A DNA stretch of 64,000 nucleotides from DATGKG01 sp963783145 (GTDB taxonomy: Bacteria; Desulfobacterota; Binatia; Binatales; Binataceae): positions 682,001 to 746,000 of the forward strand of contig CAWAMM010000007.1 in NCBI GenBank assembly GCA_963783145.1. Direction: 5' to 3'. Both the position numbers and the translations under genes were made by a program. Position 1 is the stretch's first letter; each line of letters opens with the position of its first letter. Of this stretch, positions 44,801-54,118 are shown piece by piece. The notes beneath the pieces were generated by a model. The model worked only from the letters and a program-made list of their open reading frames with translations, did not search any database and had not been told where the DNA came from.

Positions 44801-45274
44801 CTATGCAAGCGGCTTCTTGGCCCATCCTTCATCGTACGGCGTCAGCATGCGGGTGAAGAATCGCAGTCGCTTGAACTTCCATTCGCCGCCGACGCGTACG
44901 TAATCGTCTTCGTAGCGACCGGCCAGCCACATCGCGGATTCGGTTTCGCCGCTGCGCCGGGTCAGCGGTTGCATCAGGTACCAGTGGCCGGTAGCGGTGT
45001 CGCCCTCGACCTCGATGATCGGATTCATCACGTTATGGATTGCGAATGTGAATGCAGATGGCGCGCGGCGGAAAAATTTGATGATGCCCGCGTGTCCCTC
45101 GCCACTGCCGAGCGCACCGCCGTCCCATACGCCGTCCGCGACGAACAGCGATGCGATACCCTCAGCATCGTAGTTGTTGTCGCAGCAGGTGCAGTATCGC
45201 GCCTTGAGCTGCTTGATTTGTTCGACGTCTTCGAGCTTGCGCAGCCCTGCAATCAATTCTTCGAGAGTTGCCAT
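44801..45274 (-). CDS. SnoaL-like / NTF2-fold protein
   Basis: 157 residues. Typical pattern of the SnoaL_4 group: EDVEQIKQLKARYCTCCDN at the start, IASLFVADGVWDGGALG, IIKFFRRAPSAFTFAIHNV and MWLAGRYEDDYVRVGGEWKF near 130. Such domains act as hydratases or subunits of ring-hydroxylating systems; the function here is open. The stop codon of the amidohydrolase and this ATG lie within 7 bases (TGATATG), so translation is coupled. Confidence 0.88.
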   Translation of the reverse strand: MATLEELIAGLRKLEDVEQIKQLKARYCTCCDNNYDAEGIASLFVADGVWDGGALGSGEGHAGIIKFFRRAPSAFTFAIHNVMNPIIEVEGDTATGHWYLMQPLTRRSGETESAMWLAGRYEDDYVRVGGEWKFKRLRFFTRMLTPYDEGWAKKPLA

Positions 45275-45275
45275 A

Positions 45276-46394
45276 TCAAATTCCGTAGAACGCCTTCGCG
45301 TTGTCGTACAACACTTTTCGGATCGAGGTGTCCGGCAACTTTGCGAGGCGCTCGCGCGTTGTCGTTACCGGATTTACGAAGCCCTCGGCATGCGGATAGT
45401 CGGAGCCGACGAAGAAACGATCGTCGCCCGCGAACTCCACCATGAGTGGCAACATCCGCTCCTCGGGATCGGCGCTGATCCAGATGTTACGGGCGAAGTA
45501 CTCGCTGGCCGGACGCTTCATCTTCGAGGTGTGGCCCATGTACCTGAAGCGATAGTCGAGGCGCTCCAGCCACTCGCCAACCCATCCCGCCATCGCCTCG
45601 ATGGTTGCCGCGCGCAGCTTCGGGAAGCGCTCGAACACGCCGTCGTAGACCATGGTGGTAAGCGCCATGCGCGGATCCTGGATCACATTCATCGTGATGA
45701 ACATAAAGCCGGGGTCGTAGCCGCGCACCCATTGACTGCCAGTGTAGTCGCCATGCCCCACCAGATGGATGCCGACCGACAGATCGAGTTCCTGCGCGGC
45801 AGCCCAGACCGGATCCAGATCTGGATGACCGAAACCGTGACCGTTGATCGGCGTCGACGCCACGAAGATGGTTTTACATCCAAGCTTCGCGACCCGATGC
45901 ATCTCGCGCGCCGCCAGCGCGGCATCGAGGAGCGAAATATGCGCGGCCGGAATCAGCCGATCCTTGTGCGAGGCGCACATTTCGAATGCCCAGGTGTTGT
46001 AGGCGCGACAGAGCGCATCGGCGAGCCGCGGCTCCTGCACATCGCCTTGCCACAAGATGCCCATGGTCGGGTAGATGACCTGCGCGGCGAAGCCCTCGTC
46101 GTCGAGGAATTTGACCCGGCGATCCATGTCCTGCCAGCGCGCGTTGCTGAACTGGTATGCGTCGAATTCGTTCAGCGCGTGGCCCTTTTCTTTTTCGCCG
46201 TAGCTGACGACCGCGCCCAGCAACTGCGCCGCGTTGCCCAGGCGCATCGGTTTGTGGTCCACGACTATCGCGAACTCGCCGGTGGTGGAGTTGCGCTCCA
46301 CGCGCATCGCACGGTCGCGAAAACGCGGATCGATATACCGCTCGAAGAGGTCGAGCGGCTCAATGAAGTGGCTGTCGCCGTCGATCGCCTTCAT
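45276..46394 (-). CDS. Amidohydrolase-family protein (Amidohydro_2)
   Basis: 372 residues, TIM-barrel amidohydrolase of the ACMSD/decarboxylase-like branch. The N-terminal DGDSHFIEP supplies the first metal-binding pair in modified D-x-H form; VGIHLVGHGDYTG near 190 and FFVGSDYPHAEG near 325 carry further His and Asp. Enzymes of this branch hydrolyse or decarboxylate cyclic acids, often with Zn. The gene lies between RidA-like and SnoaL-like genes in one operon. Confidence 0.88.
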   Translation of the reverse strand: MKAIDGDSHFIEPLDLFERYIDPRFRDRAMRVERNSTTGEFAIVVDHKPMRLGNAAQLLGAVVSYGEKEKGHALNEFDAYQFSNARWQDMDRRVKFLDDEGFAAQVIYPTMGILWQGDVQEPRLADALCRAYNTWAFEMCASHKDRLIPAAHISLLDAALAAREMHRVAKLGCKTIFVASTPINGHGFGHPDLDPVWAAAQELDLSVGIHLVGHGDYTGSQWVRGYDPGFMFITMNVIQDPRMALTTMVYDGVFERFPKLRAATIEAMAGWVGEWLERLDYRFRYMGHTSKMKRPASEYFARNIWISADPEERMLPLMVEFAGDDRFFVGSDYPHAEGFVNPVTTTRERLAKLPDTSIRKVLYDNAKAFYGI

Positions 46395-46408
46395 GGTTTC
46401 GCCGCCGG

Positions 46409-46804
46409 CTACTTCTTCAGACGCGCGACTGCCTTGATTTCCACCAGTCCGCCGGGGAACGCGAGCTCGCTGATGCCGATTGCGGTCCAGGCAGGATAGG
46501 GCGCGGTGACGTACTGATCCTTCACCTTCATGAAGGCGCGCATGTTGGCCTGCAACCCGACGTGAAAAGTGGTGAGGTCGACCACCTCGCTGATCGACGC
46601 GCCACCGGCGGTGAGCACCGACTTAAGCGATTCGAAGGCCTGCTTGAACTGCGTCTCCGGATCGCTCGAGGCTTTGCCGTCGGGACCGACTCCGATCACG
46701 CCAGAGCAGAAGAGGCGGTCGCCGTCTTTAATCGCGGGCGCGAAGTGGAAGTTGTCGTACATCGCTTTCATTTCGGGTGGAATGACTACGCTGTTCTTGT
46801 CCAT
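46409..46804 (-). CDS. RidA/YjgF-family protein without the deaminase arginine
   Basis: 131 residues, one RidA fold: RLFCSGVIGVGPDGK, SLKSVLTAGGASISEVVDL, and TAIGISELAFPGGLVEIKAV near the end. In enamine/imine deaminases an Arg stands in the VARLP segment; here the matching place reads ISELAFPGG with Glu. It therefore belongs to one of the Rid branches that lack the Arg and whose reaction is unknown. First gene of the operon; GGAGATTG precedes the ATG. Confidence 0.88.
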   Translation of the reverse strand: MDKNSVVIPPEMKAMYDNFHFAPAIKDGDRLFCSGVIGVGPDGKASSDPETQFKQAFESLKSVLTAGGASISEVVDLTTFHVGLQANMRAFMKVKDQYVTAPYPAWTAIGISELAFPGGLVEIKAVARLKK

Positions 46805-46884
46805 AACAATCTCCGGTTATTGCGAAAGTGCGACTAGAATCGCTCTTGGGGACCGAGGGCGTCAACTTGAGATGGAGGCGAACC

Positions 46885-47457
46885 ATGCCGAACGCAGCGG
46901 CCCGCTGGCGTGACAAGGTGAAAATCTCGCAGGGCGACATCACCGAATGCGCTCACGATGCGATCGTCAACGCGGCGAACAGCGATTTGATCCTCGGGGC
47001 CGGCGTCGCTGGCGCGATTCGCAACAAGGGCGGCCCCGACATTCAGAGCGAATGCGATCGTATCGGCAGCATTCCGTTGGGCGAAGCAGCCGTGACGACC
47101 GGTGGCAAGCTCAAGGCAAAGTTCGTCATCCATGCGGCGAGCATGCGACTGGGCGCCCGTACCACGGAGGAAAACCTGCGCGCCGCGACGCGCAATTCGC
47201 TCGAGCGCGCATCGGAGCGCGGGCTCGCGAGCATCGCCTTTCCCGCCATCGGCACCGGCATCGCGGGATTTCCCCTCGATCGATGCGCGCGGGTGATGCT
47301 GGAAGAAGCGCGCGACTATCTGTCCAGGGAAACCTCGGTGAAGCTGGTAGAGTTCGTGCTTTTCGACCGCGCAGCATTCGATAGCTTCCGTAGATTCTTT
47401 CGACGAAGTGGGTTGACCAATCAGGTCATGCGCCCTCAATTCAATCGATTGACTTAA
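46885..47457 (+). CDS. Macrodomain protein (ADP-ribose binding)
   Basis: 190 residues from ATG 46885, with GGAGG 7 bases upstream. Macrodomain motifs: QGDITECAHDAIVNAANSDL near residue 16, GAGVAGAIRNKGG near 38 and IAFPAIGTGIAGFPLDRCAR near 115. Such proteins bind or hydrolyse ADP-ribose, O-acetyl-ADP-ribose or ADP-ribosylated targets. The C-terminal tail after about 165 is extra. It is divergent from the RidA-like operon and stands upstream of the TetR gene, whose operator overlaps its stop codon. Confidence 0.92.
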   Translation: MPNAAARWRDKVKISQGDITECAHDAIVNAANSDLILGAGVAGAIRNKGGPDIQSECDRIGSIPLGEAAVTTGGKLKAKFVIHAASMRLGARTTEENLRAATRNSLERASERGLASIAFPAIGTGIAGFPLDRCARVMLEEARDYLSRETSVKLVEFVLFDRAAFDSFRRFFRRSGLTNQVMRPQFNRLT

Positions 47458-47475
47458 ACATTCGATTGATCTAAT
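47441..47475 (+). promoter_or_regulatory. Promoter with palindromic operator before the TetR-type gene
   Basis: TCAATCGATTGA (47441-47452) is a perfect 12-base palindrome; half of it, TCGATTGA, recurs at 47462-47469. TTGACT (47449-47454) and TCTAAT (47470-47475) give -35 and -10 boxes with a short 15-base spacer between them. The repeat covers the promoter, the arrangement expected for TetR-type autorepression and control of the efflux genes. Confidence 0.5.
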
Positions 47476-47511
47476 AACGTACCATCACTTTTGATGCAGC
47501 GTGGAGCGCCA

Positions 47512-48192
47512 ATGGCTGTGGCACTTGCGAAACGCGAAACCGCGTCCTCCGCATCTCGTGGCGAGGATACCCGGCAGCGGCTGATCGAGGCCGCGCTGAA
47601 GATCTTCGGCGAATCCGGTTTCGAAGGCGCCAGTACTCGGATGCTGGCTGACGCGGCTGGCGCCAACCTCGCGGCGATTCCCTATCACTTCGGCAGCAAG
47701 GAAGGCCTCTATCGCGCCGCCGCCGAGTTCATCGTGGAAAACTGCGGAAAGGAAATCCTGCCGACGATCGATCAAATCGAACTCGCGCTGACGAAGAAGC
47801 TTGCTCGCATCGATGCGATCGCTCTGCTCCATGAGCTGCTCGGGCGCTTTTCCGAGATCGTGATCGGCTCTCAATTCGCCGACCGATTCGCGAGTTTCGT
47901 GATGCACGAGCAATTGCAGCCCGGCGCCGCCTTCGAAATCCTCTACGAGGGCATGATGCGCCGGCTGACGGAGTCGTGCGCGAAGCTGCTCGCGATCGTG
48001 CTCGGCCGCCGCGCTGATGATCCGAAGATCCTGATCCGGGCGCAAACGGTGCTTGGCCAGGTTCTGGTCTTTCGGACCAGCCGCGCATCGGTCTTCAGGC
48101 AGCTCGGCTGGCGCGAGTATTCAAAGGAGCAGATCAAGGCAATCCAATCGATCGTGCGCGAGAATGTCGATCGGATGCTCACCGGTAAGTAA
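47512..48192 (+). CDS. TetR-family regulator, CecR-like (DUF1956 C-terminal domain)
   Basis: 226 residues from ATG 47512, with GGAG 5 bases upstream; TTG 47491 and ATG 47494 are less likely. The HTH is at about 18-65 (RLIEAALKIFGESGFEGAST then NLAAIPYHFGSKEGLYRAA). The C-terminal ligand domain resembles DUF1956, as in CecR/YbiH, which controls a HlyD-type pump gene. The efflux adaptor gene follows 3 bases after the stop, so it most likely regulates this operon in response to a toxic compound. Confidence 0.9.
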   Translation: MAVALAKRETASSASRGEDTRQRLIEAALKIFGESGFEGASTRMLADAAGANLAAIPYHFGSKEGLYRAAAEFIVENCGKEILPTIDQIELALTKKLARIDAIALLHELLGRFSEIVIGSQFADRFASFVMHEQLQPGAAFEILYEGMMRRLTESCAKLLAIVLGRRADDPKILIRAQTVLGQVLVFRTSRASVFRQLGWREYSKEQIKAIQSIVRENVDRMLTGK

Positions 48193-48195
48193 GTC

Positions 48196-49365
48196 ATGGA
48201 AACCAACGCCCCCGTTTTCGAAAGTCACCCCCGTCCGATGAACGAGCTTCGACTCGACCACGAGCTCACGATGCTCGACGAAAGCCCGGTCGGCGCGCCC
48301 GATGCGGATGGGAAGCCGAGCGCACCCGAAGCCCCGCATCATCGGAAGAAACACCGGCGCGGCGGCGGCCGCGGGCCCTCGCCCCAAGCCCGCCGCGGAA
48401 TCGGTTGGGCGCTGGTGCTGGTGCTCCTCGGATCGGTACTGATGATCGGAGGGCCTCGGTTGTGGAGATATCTCGATGCTTATGAGTCCACCGACGACGC
48501 CCAGGTCGACGGGCATATCGCGCCGATCAGTTCGCGTATCGAAGGGACCGTCGAGCACGTCTACGTGCAGGATACCGATTACGTCAAGGCGGGCAGCCTG
48601 ATCGCGCAAATCGATCCGCGCGATGCGAAAACCGCACTGGCAAGCGCGCGCGCGAATCTGGAGCAGGCGAAGGCACAGCTCGGCTCCGCGCGTGCGGACT
48701 ATGCCGCTTCACTCAGCAAGGTGCGTCAGAGCGAGGCCGTCGCACTGCAGGCGCGCAACGACGCCAATCGCTACGAATCGCTCTTCAAGATGCACATCGC
48801 ATCCAACTCGGAACACGACGACCGGGTGCGCGCCGCTTCGGTGGCCGATGCGACGGTGGAATCCGATCAGGCCAGCGCCGAGGCCGCCAGCACGGTGATC
48901 GCCTCGCGTGAGGCCGCAGTCGACGCCGCGCAGGCAGGCGTCGATCAGGCGCTGCTCAACCTCGAATACACCCGTATCGTCGCACCGATGAGCGGGCTGG
49001 TCGGCAAGAAAACCGTCGAGGATGGTGAGCGCGTGCAACCGGGCGAGCTCCTGCTCGCGATTGTTCCGCTCGATGACATCTGGATCACCGCGAACTTCAA
49101 GGAGACGCAGATTCGCCGGATGAAGCCCGGCCAGCGCGCGACGATTTACGTCGACGCCATCGGCCACGATTATCAGGGCTACATCGAAGGCGTGGGCGGC
49201 GCGAGCGGCGAGAAGTACAGCCTGATGCCGCCCGAGAATGCCACCGGCAATTACGTCAAAGTGGTGCAGCGGCTGCCGATCCGAATCCGCCTCAAGCCGG
49301 GACAGGACCCCGACCATCGCCTGCGCATCGGGATGTCGGTGGAAGCCAAAGTCCACTTCAAATGA
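48196..49365 (+). CDS. Membrane-fusion adaptor of a drug efflux pump (HlyD/EmrA type)
   Basis: 389 residues. A 65-residue cytoplasmic Pro/His/Arg-rich N-terminus is followed by one membrane segment (about 68-90, GWALVLVLLGSVLMIGG). The biotinyl-lipoyl domain has DAYESTDDAQVDGHIAPISS and a coiled coil of about 80 residues, then NLEYTRIVAPMSGLVGKKTV and IWITANFKETQIRRMKPGQ, all typical of EmrA. It links the inner-membrane pump to an outer-membrane channel. The stop overlaps the pump start by 4 bases. Confidence 0.93.
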   Translation: METNAPVFESHPRPMNELRLDHELTMLDESPVGAPDADGKPSAPEAPHHRKKHRRGGGRGPSPQARRGIGWALVLVLLGSVLMIGGPRLWRYLDAYESTDDAQVDGHIAPISSRIEGTVEHVYVQDTDYVKAGSLIAQIDPRDAKTALASARANLEQAKAQLGSARADYAASLSKVRQSEAVALQARNDANRYESLFKMHIASNSEHDDRVRAASVADATVESDQASAEAASTVIASREAAVDAAQAGVDQALLNLEYTRIVAPMSGLVGKKTVEDGERVQPGELLLAIVPLDDIWITANFKETQIRRMKPGQRATIYVDAIGHDYQGYIEGVGGASGEKYSLMPPENATGNYVKVVQRLPIRIRLKPGQDPDHRLRIGMSVEAKVHFK

Positions 49366-50957
49366 GCGCGGCGCCACGCCCACTCGCGCCTCCGGTCGCG
49401 CGGCTACCGCGCAATCCGTGGGCGATCGCATTCACCGTCACGCTCGCGACGTTCATGGAGGTCCTCGACACCAGCATCGCGAACGTCTCGCTGCCGCACA
49501 TCGCCGGCGGCCTCTCCGCGAGCGTTGACGAAAGCACCTGGGTGCTGACCGCGTACCTGGTCGCCAATGCGATCGTATTGCCGCTCAGCGCGTGGGTCTC
49601 GGGATTCATCGGGCGCAAGCGCTTCTACATGACCTGCGTCGCGCTGTTTACGATCAGCTCGCTGTTCTGCGGCTTCGCCCCGACGCTCGCCACGCTGGTC
49701 GTATTCCGCATTATCCAGGGCGCCGGGGGCGGAGGTTTGCAACCGAGCGAGCAGGCGATCCTTGCGGATACTTTTCCGGGCGAGAAATTCGGCATGGCCT
49801 TCGCGATGTATGGGATGGCGGTGGTGCTGGCGCCGGCGATCGGGCCGACACTCGGCGGCTACATCACCGATCATTTCAACTGGCGGTGGATTTTCTTCAT
49901 CAACGTGCCGATCGGTATCATTTCGCTACTGCTTACCTACCGCATGGTCGAAGATCCGCCTTACCTGAAAAAAGAAGAGCGCCGGGCCGGGTGGCGCGCC
50001 AACATCGACTTTATCGGACTGGGCCTGATCGTGCTCGGCCTCGGATGCCTGCAGGTGGTGCTCGATCGCGGCCAGGAGCTCGATTGGTTCGGCTCGCGCA
50101 TGATCACCTGGTTTATCATCACCTCGACCGTCTCGCTCATCGCATTCGTCATATGGGAATGGCGTCAGAAGAATCCGATTCTCGAGCTGAGGCTGTTCCG
50201 CGAGCGAACTTTTGCGACCGCGATCCTCATGATGTTCATCCTCGGCTTCGGTCTTTATGGCTCGACCATCCTGCTGCCGCTCTATCTGCAGCAGCTGATG
50301 GGCTACACCTCGCAGTTAGCAGGGATGGTGCTCTCGCCGGGTGGCTTCGCGATCGCGTTGATGATGCCGATTGTCGGGACGCTGGTTTCCAAAGTGCAGG
50401 CGCGATGGCTCATCGGACTGGGCTTCCTCATCACCGGCTTCGCGTTTCTAGCGATGAGCAACATCAATCCCAATATCGATTTCCATACCGCGATGATCTA
50501 CCGGATTCAGCAGTCGATCGGACTTGCCTTTCTGTTCGTGCCGATCACGACTATCGCGTATCTCGGCATCGCGCCCAACAAAAACAACCAGGTCTCCAGC
50601 ATCATCAGCCTGGCGCGCAACATCGGCGGCAGCGTTGGTATCGCGATGGTCACCACGATGGTCGCGCGCCGCTCGCAGTTTCACCAGGACCGTATCGCCT
50701 CGCATGTGACCGGCTACGACCACGTCTTTCGAAACGGCATGAGCCTGCTGACCTCCAACCTGATGCATCAGGGGTACAGCTCTGCCGATGCGGCCAACCA
50801 GGCGTATGGGCGCATCTACGGACTGCTCGAACAGCAATCGATGGCGCTGGCGTATGTCGATGTCATCTCGGTCTTCGCGGTGGCGGCGCTGTGCATGGTG
50901 CCGTTGGTGCTCCTGATGAGGAAGAACGACCCGGGCAAGGTCACCATGGCGCATTGA
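49362..50957 (+). CDS. MFS drug efflux transporter, DHA2 family (EmrB type)
   Basis: 531 residues with 14 predicted membrane segments, normal for EmrB. Motifs: LATFMEVLDTSIANVSLPHI in the first helix, WVLTAYLVANAIVLPLSAW, motif A-like GFIGRKRFYM, and motif C-like AVVLAPAIGPTLGGYI. It exports hydrophobic compounds by proton antiport with the EmrA-like protein encoded upstream (ATGA overlap). No outer-membrane channel gene is adjacent. Confidence 0.93.
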   Translation: MSAAPRPLAPPVARLPRNPWAIAFTVTLATFMEVLDTSIANVSLPHIAGGLSASVDESTWVLTAYLVANAIVLPLSAWVSGFIGRKRFYMTCVALFTISSLFCGFAPTLATLVVFRIIQGAGGGGLQPSEQAILADTFPGEKFGMAFAMYGMAVVLAPAIGPTLGGYITDHFNWRWIFFINVPIGIISLLLTYRMVEDPPYLKKEERRAGWRANIDFIGLGLIVLGLGCLQVVLDRGQELDWFGSRMITWFIITSTVSLIAFVIWEWRQKNPILELRLFRERTFATAILMMFILGFGLYGSTILLPLYLQQLMGYTSQLAGMVLSPGGFAIALMMPIVGTLVSKVQARWLIGLGFLITGFAFLAMSNINPNIDFHTAMIYRIQQSIGLAFLFVPITTIAYLGIAPNKNNQVSSIISLARNIGGSVGIAMVTTMVARRSQFHQDRIASHVTGYDHVFRNGMSLLTSNLMHQGYSSADAANQAYGRIYGLLEQQSMALAYVDVISVFAVAALCMVPLVLLMRKNDPGKVTMAH

Positions 50958-50963
50958 CCACTT

Positions 50964-51734
50964 CTAGCGCCGCTCGATCACAACACGCTCCTTGGCGATC
51001 CACATCGAGGAGTTTTTGAAGTCGATGAAGTTCCTCTCGTCCTCGACCGCGATCTCGCCCGCCCGCCGCGATTCGGAGGTCGCGACCGCATTCGCGCGAT
51101 CGATCCACGCTTCCGCATGGCCGGTGTAGGGCGGAACTTTGGTGCCGCGTGCGGCGCGGAGCTGCTGTTCGATCGGATCCTCGAAACGATGAACCTGGAA
51201 GTATTTGAGCAAGCCGTTGCCCGATGCCAGCCCGCGAATGATTGGACCATGATTGGTACGCCAGTAGAGCTGCGCCTGTTCCAGCGTCTGATTCGGCAGA
51301 TGACGAAGCGGGAAGAAAATTTTCACCAGGCTGCTGCTCGGCCGCGCGACGATGAACTCCGAGGGATTCACCTGCGGATATTCATACGCCAGCCAGAGCG
51401 GTGAATTCGGCAGGTCGATGAACTTCGCTTCGTCCTCGACCAATTCCTGTCCGGCCGCCTGACCTGCCGGGCTTCCGAAGCTCGAGGCGAGCGCTTCGCG
51501 CGTCGGCCACCACAACTCCGCGACGCCATCGTAGGGCGGCTCCATCCCGCCGCGCGCCTTGGCCATCTGCTCGTTCATCGGATCGTCGAGCGTGTGATCC
51601 TGCACATAGCGCAGGATATTCAACGTAGTTGCGTGCTTCGCCACGATCGGACCGTGCACGTTGTGCCAGCGATCCTGAAATTCCGCGAGCGACATTCCGG
51701 GCTTGCGCCGTAACGGAAAAATTAGTCGTATCAT
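50964..51734 (-). CDS. Protein with two EthD domains
   Basis: 256 residues made of two dimeric alpha-beta barrel repeats, about 1-110 and 130-240. Both begin alike: IRLIFPLRRKPGMSLAEFQD with HNVHGPIV in the first, and VKIFFPLRHLPNQTLEQAQL with TNHGPIIRG in the second. EthD domains occur in ether-degrading operons and polyketide-type enzymes; a tandem form replaces the usual homodimer. The reaction is unknown. GAGGAG precedes the ATG; it is convergent with emrB-like gene. Confidence 0.87.
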   Translation of the reverse strand: MIRLIFPLRRKPGMSLAEFQDRWHNVHGPIVAKHATTLNILRYVQDHTLDDPMNEQMAKARGGMEPPYDGVAELWWPTREALASSFGSPAGQAAGQELVEDEAKFIDLPNSPLWLAYEYPQVNPSEFIVARPSSSLVKIFFPLRHLPNQTLEQAQLYWRTNHGPIIRGLASGNGLLKYFQVHRFEDPIEQQLRAARGTKVPPYTGHAEAWIDRANAVATSESRRAGEIAVEDERNFIDFKNSSMWIAKERVVIERR

Positions 51735-51853
51735 GCTTCATCTCCTCGGGAGCGATGTTGCTCCGTCACTAGCAGCAAAAGCCTCGCGCATCAAAGTGTT
51801 CGCAGCGGTGCCGAAGCGCGAGTTAGTATTGCGGCATCGAGGAGGTACCTCCG

Positions 51854-52762
51854 ATGGACCACACCGAAGAACTCGCAATGTTTCGTACTGCGCTCGAGAT
51901 CGCTGTTCTGCCCCCGAACGCCGCGGCGCTGCCGGATGATCATCAGACCATCGTCGGCGCGATGCGCTTTCATTATCTCGACTGGAAGGGCGCCGGCACA
52001 CCGATTCTTTTCCTGCACGGCGGCGGATTGACCGCGCATACGTGGGACTGCGTCGCCGCGATGCTGCGCGATCGCTTTCGATGCGTCGCGCTCGATCAGC
52101 GTGGCCATGGCGACAGCGAGTGGTCTCCGGTCGTCGATTATCGGATCGCGTCGCACGTCGGCGACATCGAGGGCTTTATCGACGCGTTAGGTTTGGAGCG
52201 TCCGATCCTGGTCGGGCAATCGATGGGCGGGCTCAACTCGATTGCGTATGCGATTCGGCATAGCGATCGCATGCGCGCGATGGTGATTGTAGATGTGGCG
52301 CCGGAGATCAGCGCGCCGGGCGCGGATCGCATCCGCGATTTTGCCTCGACGCCGGAACTGGATTCGCCCGACGCTTTCCTCGAGCGCGCGGTTAAGTTCA
52401 ATCCGATTCGCAATCCGGCGGTGCTGCGCCGCAGCCTTCATTACAACTTGCGCGAGACGCCGGCCGGAAAATGGACCTTCAAGCATGATCAACGGCGTCG
52501 CACCGATGACGCGATGCGCTCTTTTACCGAGGATCGCGTGCGCCTCGCTTCGGAAGTAGCGAAGATCAAATGTCCTACGCTGGTGATGCGCGGTGCGCTC
52601 AGCGACGTGCTTACCGATGCGTCCGCCGAGAAATTCGCGCGCTCGCTTCCGAATGGCCGATGGGTGCGCATCGAAAAGTCGGGGCACAACGTGCAGGGCG
52701 ACAATCCGCGCGCGTTCCTCGATGCGATGAACGGATTCTTAAGCGAGGTCGGAATTTCCTGA
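51854..52762 (+). CDS. Alpha/beta hydrolase
   Basis: 302 residues, full alpha/beta-hydrolase fold. The oxyanion strand is ILFLHGGGLTAHTWD near residue 51, the nucleophile Ser123 lies in LVGQSMGGLNS, and the catalytic His in KSGHNVQGDNP near 276; an Asp in the APTLVMRGALSDVLTD-like segment completes the triad. Ester or C-C bond hydrolysis is possible. GGAGGTACCTCC, a perfect palindrome at 51841-51852, contains the ribosome site of this gene. The CoA-transferase pair follows on the same strand. Confidence 0.9.
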   Translation: MDHTEELAMFRTALEIAVLPPNAAALPDDHQTIVGAMRFHYLDWKGAGTPILFLHGGGLTAHTWDCVAAMLRDRFRCVALDQRGHGDSEWSPVVDYRIASHVGDIEGFIDALGLERPILVGQSMGGLNSIAYAIRHSDRMRAMVIVDVAPEISAPGADRIRDFASTPELDSPDAFLERAVKFNPIRNPAVLRRSLHYNLRETPAGKWTFKHDQRRRTDDAMRSFTEDRVRLASEVAKIKCPTLVMRGALSDVLTDASAEKFARSLPNGRWVRIEKSGHNVQGDNPRAFLDAMNGFLSEVGIS

Positions 52763-52806
52763 AATTCCACTTGTACCCAGACCTCTACTTCGAGTAGCGG
52801 ATAGAT

Positions 52807-54118
52807 ATGAGCGAGGCGAAATCCAACGGCAGGCGCGCGCTTGAGGGCGTGAGGATCATCGATCTGACCTGGCTGCAGGTGGGACCGCAGGCGACGCGGC
52901 TGCTCGCGACCTTTGGCGCACAGGTGATTCGCGTTGAATGGCGCGAGCGCAAGGCGATCGATTTCATCCGCTACACTCCGCCGTTCGCGCCCGATCACGC
53001 CAATGCGGAAGGCGGACGCAGCCAGGGAATTGCGCGGGGCCGCGCCAATGGAAGTTTCAACCGCGCGGGATACTTCAACAATACCAATCCGGGCAAGTAC
53101 GGCATCACGCTGAACCTCAATCATCCGAAGGGGCGCGACCTGCTGCGCGTCCTGGTGCGCGATGCGAACGCGATTTGCGAGAATTTCAGTCCCGGCCAGA
53201 TGGACAAGTGGGGCCTCGGCTATGAGGACCTGCGCAAAATCAATCCGCGCATCATCTATATACAGACCACCGGCGTCGGGAAGGCCGGCACCTATAAAGA
53301 CTACGTCAGCTATGGTCCTACGGCGCAGGCGTTCTCGGGGCTGACGTTTTTGTCGGGGCTGCCAGAGCCGCGTCCGCCCGCCGGATGGGGCTATTCGTAT
53401 CTCGATCATTCGCCGGGCTATTTCGGCGCGATCATGCTGACGGCGGCGATTCGCCGTCAGCGTCTCAACGGCACCGGATGCTACATCGATATGTCGCAGA
53501 GCGAGACCGGCTTGATGTTGTCGGGCACTTCGATCGTCGAGCACCAGATTACGGGCAAGCCGACGACGCGTTATGGAAACCGGATGCCCTTCCTCGACTG
53601 GTCGCCTCACGGCGCATATAGATGCACCGGCGACGACGCCTGGATTGCGATCTCGATTCAATCCGATGCGCAATGGCGCGCGTCTCATCGAGGAGATGGG
53701 CTCGCCCGATTGGGCGCTCGATGCGCGCTTCGCAAGCGCGGCCTCGCGCAAGCAGCACGAGGACGACCTCGACGCGAAGCTCAGCAGCTTCACCATCGGA
53801 TGCGATCGCTACGATCTCATGAATCGATTGCAGGCGCGCGGGATTCCGGCGGGCGTGGTGCAGAAGGCGAACGATCGATTCGACGCAGATCCGCAGCTTA
53901 AGGCGCGTTCCTACTATGTCGACCTTCCGCACAGCGAAATCGGTACCTGGCCGATAGAAGGATTTCCCGCCAAATTGTCGCGCTCTCCGGCTGATGTCGG
54001 CGGAACAACCGGACGCGCCGCTCCCAAGCTCGGCGAGGACAACGAATTCGTCTTCGGAAAACTGGCCGGCTTAAGTACCGCAGAAATGGCGGCGCTTTCA
54101 GACGAAGGTGTCATTTGA
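52807..54118 (+). pseudogene. Class III CoA-transferase (CaiB/BaiF) with a +1 frameshift
   Basis: The two halves together encode a normal 436-residue CaiB/BaiF protein. Residues up to AWIAISIQSDAQWRA are in the first frame; LIEEMGSPDWALDARFASA onward is in the next. Removing the single T at 53683 restores one frame, so one base has been gained there, or it is an assembly error. The catalytic Asp228 is present in GCYIDMSQSE. Without correction the first frame ends at 53901 after 364 residues. The following CoA-transferase starts inside the stop codon, so the two were meant to be co-translated, perhaps as a heteromer. Confidence 0.85.

Noticed and set aside
51841..51852. GGAGGTACCTCC as a regulatory hairpin over a ribosome site
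   Set aside because: It is a perfect palindrome, but with only a four-base stem and GTAC loop as RNA it is too weak to claim control; it may be chance.
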